Made by a program: the position numbers and the translations under genes
Origin: Lepiota brunneoincarnata
Taxonomy: Eukaryota; Basidiomycota; Agaricomycetes; Agaricales; Agaricaceae
NCBI GenBank assembly: GCA_023014365.1
Contig: JAEBUN010000007.1
Coordinates: 434,001-498,000, forward strand
Direction of reading: 5' to 3'
DNA length: 64,000 nt
Notes under the pieces: model-generated
Told to the model about the DNA's origin: nothing
What the model saw: the letters and a program-made list of their open reading frames with translations, nothing else
Database searches by the model: none
Shown here: positions 1 to 9,977 of the stretch, one piece after another
How positions within the stretch are numbered: the first letter of the stretch is position 1
Layout: each line of letters starts with the position of its first letter

Positions 1-275
1 GGATCTCGATCATGAACCAGCTACTGGGTAATGGGAAGGTGGTCTGGGGGTCACACCCTGGGTAGCCACTGGGCCGTAGCAGTTCATTCAGAGAATGGTG
101 AACTGGCTCGAGAGGTCAAGATCTGCTGTCAATTGATCCCAGGTAAGATCTGGGTTTATTGGTTTAAGTTGTTACCACGTCAGTCATTCTAGCATGAGTC
201 TGTGGGGTGAGTGGCAGAGTTTAGCCTGCCTTGTACACCCTTTAGGAAGGCTTCGCACTGACCTACTACCCTGGG

Positions 276-662
276 TGTTATCAGAAACCACATCAGAAGG
301 ATGGTTACTTTTAGTTTACATTCCCATGTCACTATGAAACCATCAATAGTGTACATCAGAAGGACTATTCTTAGTATACGCCTCATGTTCTCTTATCTCT
401 GACTCATAGTTACTCTGGTCTGACCTATTATAGTAGGAGTACAGCCACACTTAGAAGTATATAAGAATACAGTACAATACCTTGTATCCTTATCTTAGTG
501 TTATACAGTTCTTGCCTCCTATATCTCTTCGCCTTTAAAACCAGCTAGACTATAGTGCTCTGTCGTCTCTAAGTCACGCATAGTAGGACAGGACCAAGTC
601 TGTATAGACATCCTGTGTCGAACTCCATGCTACTCAAGAGCGAACCCCTAACCCGGGTAACA
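276..662 (+). repeat. Solo LTR, gypsy-1 family (387 bp)
   Basis: It starts TGTTATCAG and ends GGGTAACA, and is flanked by the direct repeat CTGGG (271-275 and 663-667). The uninterrupted LINE leader near 58650 reads straight across this point, which confirms an insertion with a 5-bp target duplication. It is close to the LTRs of gypsy-1 copy b (37933-38316, 54730-55112). It keeps a TATA-like box near 458 and the block TATCTTAGTGTT at 491-502, which in full elements pairs with the primer site. There is no internal sequence, so it is a recombination product of a full element. Confidence 0.92.
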
Positions 663-951
663 CTGGGGATTACCTAGTTGGGAGGGCAATAGGTTTGGGG
701 TGTTCTGTGTTTTTGTGCCGCCTCATGTAAGTCCAGCCTGTTGGCTTTAGTGCTGCACTAATTAGGGAGGCTGTTAGTGTGCTGTCCCATGCCTCCAGGC
801 ACACCACCTATAGGGGAGGCCCCCGCCTGTGTCTATGGCAAGTAAAGCTCAGTCTGGCATGGGAGTAATGGGTGCCATAGCACTCATCTTATGCCAAGTG
901 GACTATGTTGGGATTACATGGAGTTTGCCTGCAAGGAACTCCTTGGATGGG

Positions 952-1533
952 CTGTATTGAATACTCTCCCTGTGCATGCAGAGAGGGCATGGTACCCCTT
1001 CTCAACTTTGGAGCTCAAGGACACCTTGCATTCTTGTGTGAAGAGGTCTGCTCCCAGGCCTGACCACATTATGTGGTCATACCTGAAGGACATTGTGGTG
1101 GACCGAGCATCCTGCCACGTGTTTGTCAGTCTTGCAAATGCCTGCCTTTTGGTGGGGCACTGGCCTGACTATTTCAAGGAGTCTAACTTGGTGGTCATAC
1201 TGAAACTGGGGAAGCCCTCATACTCTACGCCCAAGGCCTTTAGGCCTATCATGCTTCTTAACACATTGGGCAAACTTGTGGAGAAGATGATCTCCAACTG
1301 CCTCCAATTTGACTGTATCAGATGGGGGGTGTTTCATTCCAACCAGGTTGGTGGCATATGCCAGAAGTCCACTGAGGATGCCAGGTTGATCCTCACCCAC
1401 CTCATTTGTGCAGGGTAGGCATGGGGGCTGTGAATGAGCATTGTTGCTTTTGACATTGCTCAGTTCTTCCCTTTGCTGAATCACAATATGGTTCTGGTGA
1501 TCCTTTCACAGTTGGGGTTTGCGCCAGAGCTGG
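952..1533 (+). pseudogene. LINE A reverse transcriptase, N-terminal part (broken)
   Basis: This is the start of the reverse transcriptase domain. The readable stretch 952-1418 has the family block APRPDHIMW (usually APGPDH), then a VVILKLGKP block and FRPIMLLNTLGKLVEKMI, which are RT motifs 1 and 2 of LINE-type enzymes. A TAG at 1416-1418 and a further stop follow. Homology then continues (AFDIAQFFPLLNHN) up to the insertion at 1534. The reading begins at a join with the 5' leader, so the endonuclease domain is absent. No function is expected. Confidence 0.85.
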
Positions 1534-2172
1534 TTTTTTTTTTTTTTTTTTGAAATCAACAATTTATAATGTGGTGCTCAAACACAGTCCACATGCACTA
1601 GCTACAACAAAGCAACTAATACATGGTATAACTACCAACTAAGGTAGGGGAGAAAGCCCTGCTGGCTTGAAAGGCTACATTCTGTAAAGAAGTGCATGTG
1701 GGTGAAGAGTTCACTACCCTGACAAAAAAACCAGGGTGCAACAGACGAGGGGTGGATAGGGCCAACAGGTCCCCCCCCTGACAGGGGTTAGGAGTCAATT
1801 CTCCGCAAATCCCTACACCCCACAGACAGAGGCTCTAAGAGCTTTGGATCCCCACCCTTATCGGGTGTTAGGAGTCAATTCTCTGTAAATTGCTACACCC
1901 CACCCAAAAGCAAGGGATGAATAACCATAGGCTCCTCAAGGCTAAAGCCTGTAAGGGGGAAATAACCCAAAGGCCCTCCCCAGCTATCCCACTCCCTCCA
2001 GGGGGTGGGATTGGAACAAAAATGCAGAAGGATTTTGCTCCAGAAAGCCCAGGAGGGCATCAAGGTCATGGGATAAGCTGCCATGTCATGTGTACCAGGG
2101 GGGTAGGATTGAAATGAAAATGCAGAGGGATTTTATTCCAGGAAGCCCAGAAGAGCATCAAGGTTGCAGGAG
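1534..2172 (-). mobile_element. 5'-truncated LINE 3' fragment inserted in LINE A
   Basis: The poly-T at 1534-1551 is the reverse complement of the LINE poly-A tail. It is followed by the conserved 3'-end block GAAATCAACAATTTATAAT and the shared 3' UTR. A 13-bp target duplication flanks it: GCGCCAGAGCTGG (1521-1533) and GCACCGGAGCTGG (2173-2185), differing only by two CpG-type transitions. The uninterrupted relative near 27475 reads across this point. Inside, about 75 bp near the C-terminal end of ORF2 (around 2003-2080 and 2100-2170) is duplicated. There is no intact coding sequence. Confidence 0.9.
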
Positions 2173-2185
2173 GCACCGGAGCTGG

Positions 2186-2805
2186 TACAATTCTTTGGCT
2201 CCTACTTGGTTGGGAGGTTTACCACTTATCTGTGAAACTCCTTCCAGTCCAATCCCAGCCAGGTGGACATGGGTGTGGGGCAGGGCTCTGCTCTGTCTCT
2301 GGTCCTGTCTGCTCTGTACCTTGCCCCTCTGGTGTATCTTTACTACCAGAGGACCCCTGGCCTCGGTGTTGACATGATTTCATATGTTGATGACAGGACC
2401 CTCATAGTCCAGTCCAAGACTTGGGAGGACAATGTTACTGCCCTGCAGATAGCCTACCGCTGCATGCATGGGCTCTTTGAATCTTTTGGCCTCACACTTG
2501 AGCATACCAAGTCTGAGGTTTTCCACTTCTCTCACAACCTGAGAGATGCCAATCTGCCTATTGACCTGGGCTTCCATCCATACATGGGGGATACCCCTTT
2601 GAAACCCAAGCCATTCTGGTGGTACTTGGGCTTCTATTTTGACTGTGCTCTCACTTTCCACAAGCATGTACATTACTATTCTAACAAGGCTTTCTCCATG
2701 GTTGGTGCAATGGGGATGCTTGGTAATTCAACCCAGGGGTTGCTTCCCAACCAGATGTGCCTCCTTTACCGGTCCTGCATGGTCCCTATAGCCATGTATG
2801 GGTTC
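2186..2805 (+). pseudogene. LINE A reverse transcriptase, catalytic part (broken)
   Basis: This continues the RT after the 1534-2172 insertion. It contains GVGQGSALS, the catalytic box SYVDD near 2380, and the thumb region up to SCMVPIAMYG, where the next LINE inserts at 2806. The open stretch is about 180 codons. Upstream of it an in-frame stop follows GRFTTYL. It belongs to the same enzyme as 952-1533 and 6125-7171. It is inactive because it is split. Confidence 0.85.
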
Positions 2806-3250
2806 TTTTTTTTTTTTTTTGAAATCAACAATTTATAATACAGTACTTGAATGCAGTCCATGTACACTAGCTACATACAAGGCAACTAATACAGGGTATA
2901 ACTACCACCAAAGGTAGGGAAGAGAGTCCCACTGACTTGAAAGGCTACACTCCATAAAGAAGTGAGTGTGGGTGAAGAGCTCACTACTCCAATGAAAACA
3001 GGGGCACGACAGACAAGGGGTGGATAGGGCCAGCAGATCCCCCCCCCCGAAGGGGGTTAGGAGTCAGTTCTCCATAAATCCCTACACCCTGTAGTCTAAG
3101 TCTCTAAAAGCTTTGGGTCCTCCCCTTAGTGGGGTTAGGTGTCAGTTTGCTGCAAATCACTACATCCTGCCTGAAAGTGGGGGGCAAATAACCATCAACT
3201 CCTCAAGGATGAAGCCTACAAGGGGGGAATAACCTGAAGGCCCTCCCCAT

Positions 3251-5090
3251 TTATCCCACTCCCTCAGGAGGGTGGGATTGAAACAAAAACGCAGAAGGAT
3301 TTTGCTCCAGAAAGCCCAGAAGGGCATTGAGGTCACAGGGTAAACTGCCATGCCATGTGTACTTTGGACAAGAAGTAAGTATGTGAGTGCAGGTTTCAAG
3401 CTGCAGCCCACAGGGACAGGAGTGATCCTCCTGGGGATGGAATCTAGTGCAGTACTCCCCTATAGGGGCATGACCGAGTATAGTGCAGGCTGCCCATGCT
3501 GTACCAGCAACAGACATCTGAGGACCAATTTCCTGGAGCCAAGTACCTCTGGAGAGGTACGAGGGTTGGAGAGGCTTCCCGAAGGAGTCCAACAGAGGGA
3601 GGAAATGCCTACCCCAATACAAGGGTGAGCAAAACATGTTCACCCACTTGTCAACACACCCTCTCATGACCTCAGCCTGGAGAGAGTCAATAGTAGTTGC
3701 TAGGTGGACGTCCAGTGATACACAAAGTTCCTTTGCCATTGCAACAGCATTGGAGTGAAGTTCTGCAACAGAGCCCAAGGGCACCTGCCAGAAGGTAACA
3801 GTCTGCTGGGCCTTGGCAGACAACCAGCAATCCAGAGATCGACACACCTCCAAGGAGTGAGCCTGGCCAGTGTGAACAGAAGGGTCCACAGCTCTGCAGG
3901 CAGAGCCCATAGAGCTAGTGTAGATAAAGATGTGGTCAGTTTCAGCACAGTCCAGGACCATGCCTACTCTCAACCAGATGGAGTGAAGCTCCACATCAGC
4001 AAGCAGAACCTTCCCTGCAGTCTGCCTGGCCTGTCTGACCAAGCATCTGCCTGCAAACATGCAAGCTACCAAGATGGCCTGCAGTCTCCTGCATGGCAGC
4101 CAGTGGGCACTGGCTGCTATGCAAGCAGATGATGGGTTGGCCTGCACTCTCTGAATGGAGGCATGTAGTCTGTCGAGATGCCGCTGTTTCAAATCCTCCT
4201 CCAGATCAATGGTGTATAGCCTAAATTTGATCTGCTCCGAGAAGTGGTCCAAAAGATGGAGACCAGGCCTGTTTTTGTCTGTGAATGGAGAGAACAGCTC
4301 AGTAAGCTGCAGAAGCACATTCTGTACCTCCATAAGAGCACTCTTCACCTTGGGCTGAAGTGCCAGGGTGAGAGATGAAATAGAGTGGGGGTGCCCCAGG
4401 GAGCTCCCTCTGAACTTGTGGCCCAGCAAGGGCTGAAGCAGATGATTCACAGCAAGGGTGGTGACCCAAAAGATTGTATGGGATGCCAACTTCTTGAGGT
4501 GCAACCGGAAGGGTAGAAGGCCTGCAAGGGCCTTTGCCCCCCCTGTAGGGGACATGTGGAATGCACCAATAATCCAATTAGTGGCTTGCTGCTGCATGGT
4601 GTTAAACATCTTGAGGATTCCCTTGTTACAGAAACCCTCATGATACCACATGTGGAATCCATATGTGGCTATAGGAACCATGCAGGACCAGTAAAGGAGG
4701 TGCTTCTGGTCAGGATGCAGTCCCCGGGTTGAATTGCCAAGCATCCCCATTCCACCAACCATGGAGAAAGCCTTGGTAGAATAGTAATGGACATGCTCAT
4801 GCAAAGTGAGAGCACGGTCAAAATAGACACCCAAGTACCACCAGGATGGCTTGGGTCTCAAAGGGGTATCCCCCATGTATGTATGGATGGATGCCCAGGT
4901 CAATGGGTGGGTTGGCATCCCTTGGGTTGTGAGAGAAGTGGAAAACCTCAGACTTGGTATGCTCAAGCATGAGGCCAAAAGAGTCAAAGAGCCCATACAC
5001 ATGGTGATATGCTGCCTGCAGGGCAGTAACATTGTCCTCCCAGGTCTTGGACTGGACTATGAGGGTCCCATCGTCAACATATGAAAGCAT
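3251..5090 (-). pseudogene. L2 reverse transcriptase / RNase H-like / CCHC region
   Basis: This is the longest LINE coding remnant in the window. A 593-codon open frame (3251-5032) covers the RT thumb, a connection, an RNase H-like segment (FIYTSS, then AVDPSVHTGQAHSLEVC, then VTFWQVP) and a C-terminal cysteine-histidine motif CPCGLQLETCTHILTSC, as in other LINEs. The RT palm with SYVDD lies in another frame at 4818-5090, so there is a frameshift around 4870. The first RNase H acidic residue is not obvious, so that label rests on overall pattern. The product would have driven target-primed reverse transcription; it is now broken. Confidence 0.8.
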
Positions 5091-5422
5091 GTCGACACCA
5101 AGGCTGGGGGTCCTCTGGTAATAAAGATAGACCAGAGGGGTGAGTTACAGAGCAGACAGGAAAGGAGACAGAGCAGAGCCCTGCCCCATGCCCACATCTG
5201 CCTGTCTGAAGTCAGACTGGAAGGAGTTCCACAAATAAGTGGTAGACCTCCTGACCAAGTAAGAGCTGAAAAATCACACCAACTCCGGCATGAACCCTGA
5301 CCATGAAAAGATTGCCAGAATCATATTGTGATTCAGCAAAGGGAAGAACTAAGCAATGTCAAATGCAACAACACTTGTCTGCAGGCCCTGCACCCACCCT
5401 GCATGAATGAGGTGGGTGAGGA

Positions 5423-5904
5423 TTAACCCAGCATCCTCAGTGGACTTCTGGTGTATGCCACCAACTTGGTTAGGATGAAACACCCCCACTTGACACAGTC
5501 AAATTGGAGGCAGTTGGAGATCATCTTCTCCACAAGCTTGCCCAATGTGTTAAGAAGCATGATAGGCCTAAAGGCCTTGGGTGTAGAGTACAAGGGCTTC
5601 CCCGGCTTTGGTATGACCACATAATGTGGTCAGGCCCAGGAGCAGACCTCTTTGCACAAGAACACAAAGCATCCTCAAGCTCCAATGCCAAGAAAGGATA
5701 CCATGCCCTCTCCACCAGTGCAGGGAGAGCATCTAATACAGAGGGATCTACAGCATGGCCAGAGGCCACATTGTAGGTACTGTGAAGGGTATCCCAGAGG
5801 GAGTCCATATCATGACATGGCACACCATTGTGCTGAATTGTGTCACAGGCTGGAAGCTTGTGCTGTTTAACCCAGGCCATGAGGTCCCAGGGGCACTTGT
5901 TCAT
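5423..5904 (-). pseudogene. L2 RT N-terminal fragments
   Basis: Two frames carry the start of the RT region. Positions 5521-5904 carry the linker and SAPGPDHIMWS, and 5423-5620 carry VIPKPGKP and FRPIMLLNTLGKLVEKM. About 90 bp present in LINE A (the KDIVVDRASC to GHWPDYFKES segment) is deleted between them. The segment 5091-5422 holds degenerate RT sequence with stops. Confidence 0.75.
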
Positions 5905-5937
5905 GGAGGCAATCTCCTCAATCTTCTCATCAAACCC

Positions 5938-6124
5938 TGCTCAAGTGCACTAAATCTTCTGTTGGTTTTCCTGACTGACTAAGCCAGGTTAGAGTCTAAG
6001 TTGATTCTGGGGTCTGGTGCATCCAGTGCTTGCCTCACAAGAGCGCATAGCAATAGGGTCCTCCCTCATGGAGGGCCCTATACCTTGTAAATTGTTGATT
6101 TCAAAAATAAAATAAAATAAAAGA
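5938..6124 (+). mobile_element. SINE-like insert with a LINE-type 3' tail (tentative)
   Basis: About 185 bp matches no LINE coding sequence in the window but ends with TAAATTGTTGATTTC and an A-rich tail of (AAAAT)-like repeats (6088-6122). That tail is the same 3' end used by the LINEs here. The head has a possible B box GGTTAGAGTCT (5987-5997; consensus GGTTCRANTCC) and a weak A box TGCTCAAGTGC (5938-5948). This would fit a tRNA-derived SINE that borrows the LINE 3' end for mobilisation. The A box is poor and only one copy is visible, so a 5'-truncated divergent LINE remains possible. Confidence 0.4.
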
Positions 6125-7171
6125 GCTGCTAATTGGATTGTTGGTGCATTTTGCATGTCCTCTACCAGGGGTGCAGAGGCCCTTGCGGGTCTTCTGCCCT
6201 TTCGATTACATCTCAAGCAGTTGGCCTCCCATACAATATTCCAGGTCACTACCCTTGCTGCAAATCATCTGCTTCGGCCCTTGCTGGGCTGCGAATTCAG
6301 GGGGAGCTCCCCAGAGCACCCTTGTTCTATTTCATCTCTCACCCTGGCACTTCAGCCCAAGGTGAAGAGTGCTCTCATGGAAGTTCAGAATGTACTCCTG
6401 CAGCTTACTGAGCTGTTCTCTCCATTTGTGGATGAGAATAGGCCAAGTCTCTGCCTCTTGGACCACTTTTTGGAGTGGATCAAGTTTATGCTATACACCA
6501 TTGATCTGGAGGGGGATTCAAAGCAACAGCATCTTGATGGACTGCACACCTCCATTCAGAGAGCACAGGCTGACCCATCATCTGCTTGCATAGTGGCTGG
6601 TGCCCACCGGCTACCATGTGGGAGGCTGCAGGCTGTTTTGGCAGCTTGTGTGTTTGCAGGCAGGTGCTTGGTCAAGGAGGCCAGGCAGGCCGCAGGGAGA
6701 GTTCTGCTTGCTGATGCAGAGCTCCACTCCATTCAATTGGGAGTAGGCATAGTCCTGGACCATGCTGAAACTGATCACATCTTTATCTACACCAGCTCTG
6801 CAGGAGCTGTGGATCCTTTTGTTCACACCAGCCAGGCTCACTCCCTGGAGGTGTGTCGGTCTCTGGACCGCTGGTTGTCTGCCAAGGCCCAGCGGACTGT
6901 CACTTTCTGGCAAGTGCCCTCAGGCTCTGTTGCAGAGCTTCACTCCAATGCTGTTGCGATGGTGAAAGAGCTTTGTGTATCCCTGGGCACTTGTCCAGCA
7001 ACTACTATTGACTCTCTCTGGGCTGAGGTCATGAGAGGGTGCATTGACAAGTGGGTGAACATGTTTTGCTCACCCTTGTATTGGGGTAGGAACTTCCTCC
7101 CCCTGTTGGACTCCCTTGGGAAGCCTCTCCAACCCTCATATCTCTCCAGAGGTACTTGGCTCCAGGAAATC
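6125..7171 (+). pseudogene. LINE A thumb and RNase H-like region
   Basis: An open frame of about 345 codons (6155-7195, of which the last codons are poly-T of the next insertion) continues LINE A from an AANWIVGAF-like block through GLLPFRLHLK, FIYTSSAGAVDP, AHSLEVCRSL and VTFWQVPSGSVAELH to GTWLQEI. It stops where L3 inserts, so the C-terminal CCHC motif is lost. It corresponds to the middle of the 593-codon L2 frame. Confidence 0.82.
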
Positions 7172-7866
7172 TTTTTTTCTTTTTTTTTTTTATAATCAAC
7201 AATTTATAATGCAGTGCTCAAACACAGTCCACGTGCACTAGCTACAACAAAGCAACTAATACATGGTATAACTACCAACTAGGGTAGGGGAGAAAGCCCC
7301 GCTGGCTTGAAAGACTACACTCCGTAAAGAAGTGTGTGTGGGTGAAGAGTTCACTGCCCCAACAAAAACCAGGGTGTGACAGATGAGGGGTGGATAGGGC
7401 CAACAGGTCCCCCCCTTAATGAGGGTTAGGAGTCAATTCTCCATAAATCCCTACACCCCATCTGAGAGTGAGGGGTGAATAACCATAGGCTCCTTGAGGC
7501 CAAAGCCTATGAGGGGGGAATAACCCAAAGGCCCTCCCCAGTTATCCCACTCCCTCAGGGGGGCGGGATTGGAACAAAAACGCAGAGGGATTTCACTCCA
7601 GAAAGCCCAGGAGGGCATTGAGGTCACAGGGTAAGCCACCACGTCATGTGTACTTCAGACAGGAAGTGAGAATGTAAGTACGGGTTTCAAGCTGCAGCCC
7701 ACAAGGACAGGAGTGATCCTCCTGGGGATGGAATCTAGCGCAGTACTCCCCAATAGGGGTGTGACCAAGTATGGTGTGGACCACCCACACTGTGCCAGCG
7801 ACAAACATCTGAGGACCAATTTCTTGGAGCCAAGTACCTCCAGAGAGGTATGAGGGTTGGAGAGGC

Positions 7867-8523
7867 TGTCATATCCATGCCAAACCCAGAGCTTAACCAT
7901 TATACTTCAGCTTCTCAACTCCATGTGCGCTCCACATAACAACCCTCTGCCCTCCAACTCAGCTCCAACTCGCTCCAACCATAACCCATTACCCCAATCA
8001 TGCGACCATCTCCACATGTGCCATGGTCACCTGACCCTCAGTGCTACTTTCCAGTTCTCCATTCTCCATCTGTAACCAAGAGACATTATCAGTCTCCATA
8101 CCCATACTGGTCTCCATTCCATTTGTAGTCCATTTGTAATCTGTTTGTAACCATATCAGTCTCCGCTTTGCTCCATCTGTAGTCAGTATGAGTCATAGTT
8201 CATAAGACCAGTAGTATATATACCATAGGTACTTGGCTTGTACTCCTCAGTCTGATAATTGAATTGAGCAGCGGACCGGCTCCCTATTTCATATCCTCCT
8301 CTCTCTGCCTTGCTCCGCTTCAGCCCTGACCTCCTGAAATACAGACTCAGACAGTAGGAGAGCACAGCACATAAGCTGAGGCTGCAAGTCCAACCCCCTG
8401 CCCAAAGTACTCCACCTCAGTCCTGAAGTCTACATACTGACTTTGCCCAGTCCCCCGGTTACCTTATATCAAGGATACCATTCTGACCCTCTGCTTTGGT
8501 CCCAATCTGCACTGGCTCTAACA
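7867..8523 (+). repeat. 5' LTR of gypsy-2a (657 bp)
   Basis: It begins TGTCATATCC and ends GGCTCTAACA. It contains a TATA run in the stretch just before 8225, about 30 bp ahead of the predicted transcript start AGTCTGATAAT (8249). It is rich in TG/CA where copies b and c have CG. Confidence 0.92.
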
Positions 8524-8577
8524 GTATTATCAGACTCAAACTCCTCCTGTCCACCACACTCTGAATTTTTTCTAACC

Positions 8578-9977
8578 ATGGTCTCTCAAACAGTCACTCA
8601 CCCTGGCACCTTGGTAAATCCAGCTGCTCACTGTAGCAAACACATAACTTGACAACCTCCTTCTGAGGAACTGCAACCAGACTCCCCAAGGGCTTCTCGC
8701 TCTCGCCAACAATCGGTCACGCCCTCAACTCCAGACTGGTTTTCTGAAGATATACAACCCTCACTGTTCCAGACCCCCAATGGCCCTGACGACGGCCCCA
8801 ACCCCAATCCTGATCCCAGTGACCCTAGTGATCCCAATGACTATCCTGACAACGGGATGGGCCCCCAGGCGATGACAAACCATCAGACAATGGCAACAAC
8901 AACAACATCCCACCTGGCAATAACTGAGATGACCATAATAGACTCCTGCTCCAAGTTTTCCAATGCATAGCCAATCAAATGGACAGCCATGGGAACTCTC
9001 AAGCCCCACAGCCTCCTTGAACTCCCTGTACCAAAGCTCACGAACCTGACATCTTTACAGGTTCTGACCCTGCCAAACTCAAACCCTTCCTCTTCCAATG
9101 TCAGCTCTACTTCTGTACTAACCTGGCCCAGTTTGCTATCCCTGCCACCAAGGTCAACTTTGCATTGACATACCTTATGGGCATGGCCCAGCAACACTTT
9201 GAAATCGGCCTCAACGAGGCTGACAACCATGGAATAATGCATGACTGGATCGAGGACTGGGACCAGTTCACCCTGGAACTGCAGATCAATTTTGGTCCTG
9301 CGGATCTGACTGGAGAAGCTGCTGAGCAGCTTGACTCCCTCCAAATGTGCTACGACAAGAAGATCCCTGTTTACAATGTTGATTTCCTCCGTCTAGCTGG
9401 CCAACTCTGCTAGGGTGACAAAGTATTCTGTCACCGCTACTACAAAGGCCTCCCCAACTGCATCCAGGACATTCTGTCCAATTGGCCCAATGGCAAGCCC
9501 GACACCTTCATTGAAATGTGAGCAGCAGCAATGAAGATTGATGCTTACTACTGGGAGTGCCAACACGAGAAGGCCCGCACCAAAGCCACTTCAGACCTGA
9601 CCACCTCTAGGAAACCTGGAGGCAATCCATCCCCTTCCACCTCGACCAACCCCCAACCTGCCGCCAAGCCTGCCAATAGTAACAACAAAGGCAGCACCCC
9701 CAACAACAGCTTCAAGGGCAATCTGCCCAACCTGTCCACCAGTCAGAAATTGGCCCCGCCCAAATCCAACCTTACTAGTAAACTTGGTAAGGATGGTAAA
9801 TTAACCCCCAAGGAATGTCAATGATGTTTTGACAATAACCTCTGCCTTGTCTGTGCAGATCCCAATCACAGGGCTGCTAACTGCAACAAGAAGAAATTCC
9901 CTGATGCCAAGGCTAAAGGCTGACAGGCTCAGCTCCCCAAGACAGATGCGCTGGCTCTCCCAAGCTCAGAAAAATAG
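8578..9977 (+). pseudogene. gag of gypsy-2a (broken)
   Basis: The start ATG is in the same context as the intact gag at 29299. Readable pieces include the capsid block of the retrotransposon gag family (LTYLMGMAQQHFEIGL) around 9165-9413 and a basic Pro/Ser-rich tail. The zinc-knuckle region (NLCLVCADPNHRAANC in the intact copy) is recognisable around 9838-9890. Several in-frame TGA/TAG codons replace CGA/CGG, and the start and stop lie in different frames. It ends at the same AAAAATAG as the intact copy. Confidence 0.85.

Larger units (their letters stand above)
2806..5937 (-). mobile_element. LINE L2: minus-strand LINE inserted in LINE A
   Basis: The poly-T tail is at 2806-2820, followed leftmost by the 3'-end block GAAATCAACAATTTATAAT and a 3' UTR (2821-3250) with a C-run/G-run hairpin near 3035-3060. 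Coding sequence then runs on the minus strand to about 5930. The element is 5'-truncated in the linker before RT (near an LMAWVKQHKLPA block) and has no leader and no endonuclease. The target duplication expected on the right was not found, because LINE A sequence is missing at that junction and a SINE-like insert abuts it. Confidence 0.85.
1..7171 (+). mobile_element. LINE A: plus-strand non-LTR retrotransposon, interrupted and 3'-incomplete
   Basis: This LINE backbone runs left to right and is broken by four insertions (276-662, 1534-2172, 2806-5937, 5938-6124). Positions 1-951 are a non-coding-looking leader that is also present at 57931-58929. The body then holds RT, YVDD and RNase H-like blocks at 952-1533, 2186-2805 and 6125-7171. 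The element is cut off at 7171 by the poly-T (3' end) of an opposite-strand LINE. About 75 bp of RT coding sequence expected between the 2805 and 6125 blocks is missing. The family resembles the agaricomycete LINEs usually annotated as RT/RNase H proteins; a Tad1/I-type placement is inference. All blocks carry stops, so the copy is dead. Confidence 0.85.

Noticed and set aside
3032..3062. C-run followed by G-run in LINE 3' UTRs as a regulatory G-quadruplex
   Set aside because: Run lengths vary freely among copies (also 7410, 17710, 63550), which looks like homopolymer slippage; one hairpin is possible but nothing supports a function.
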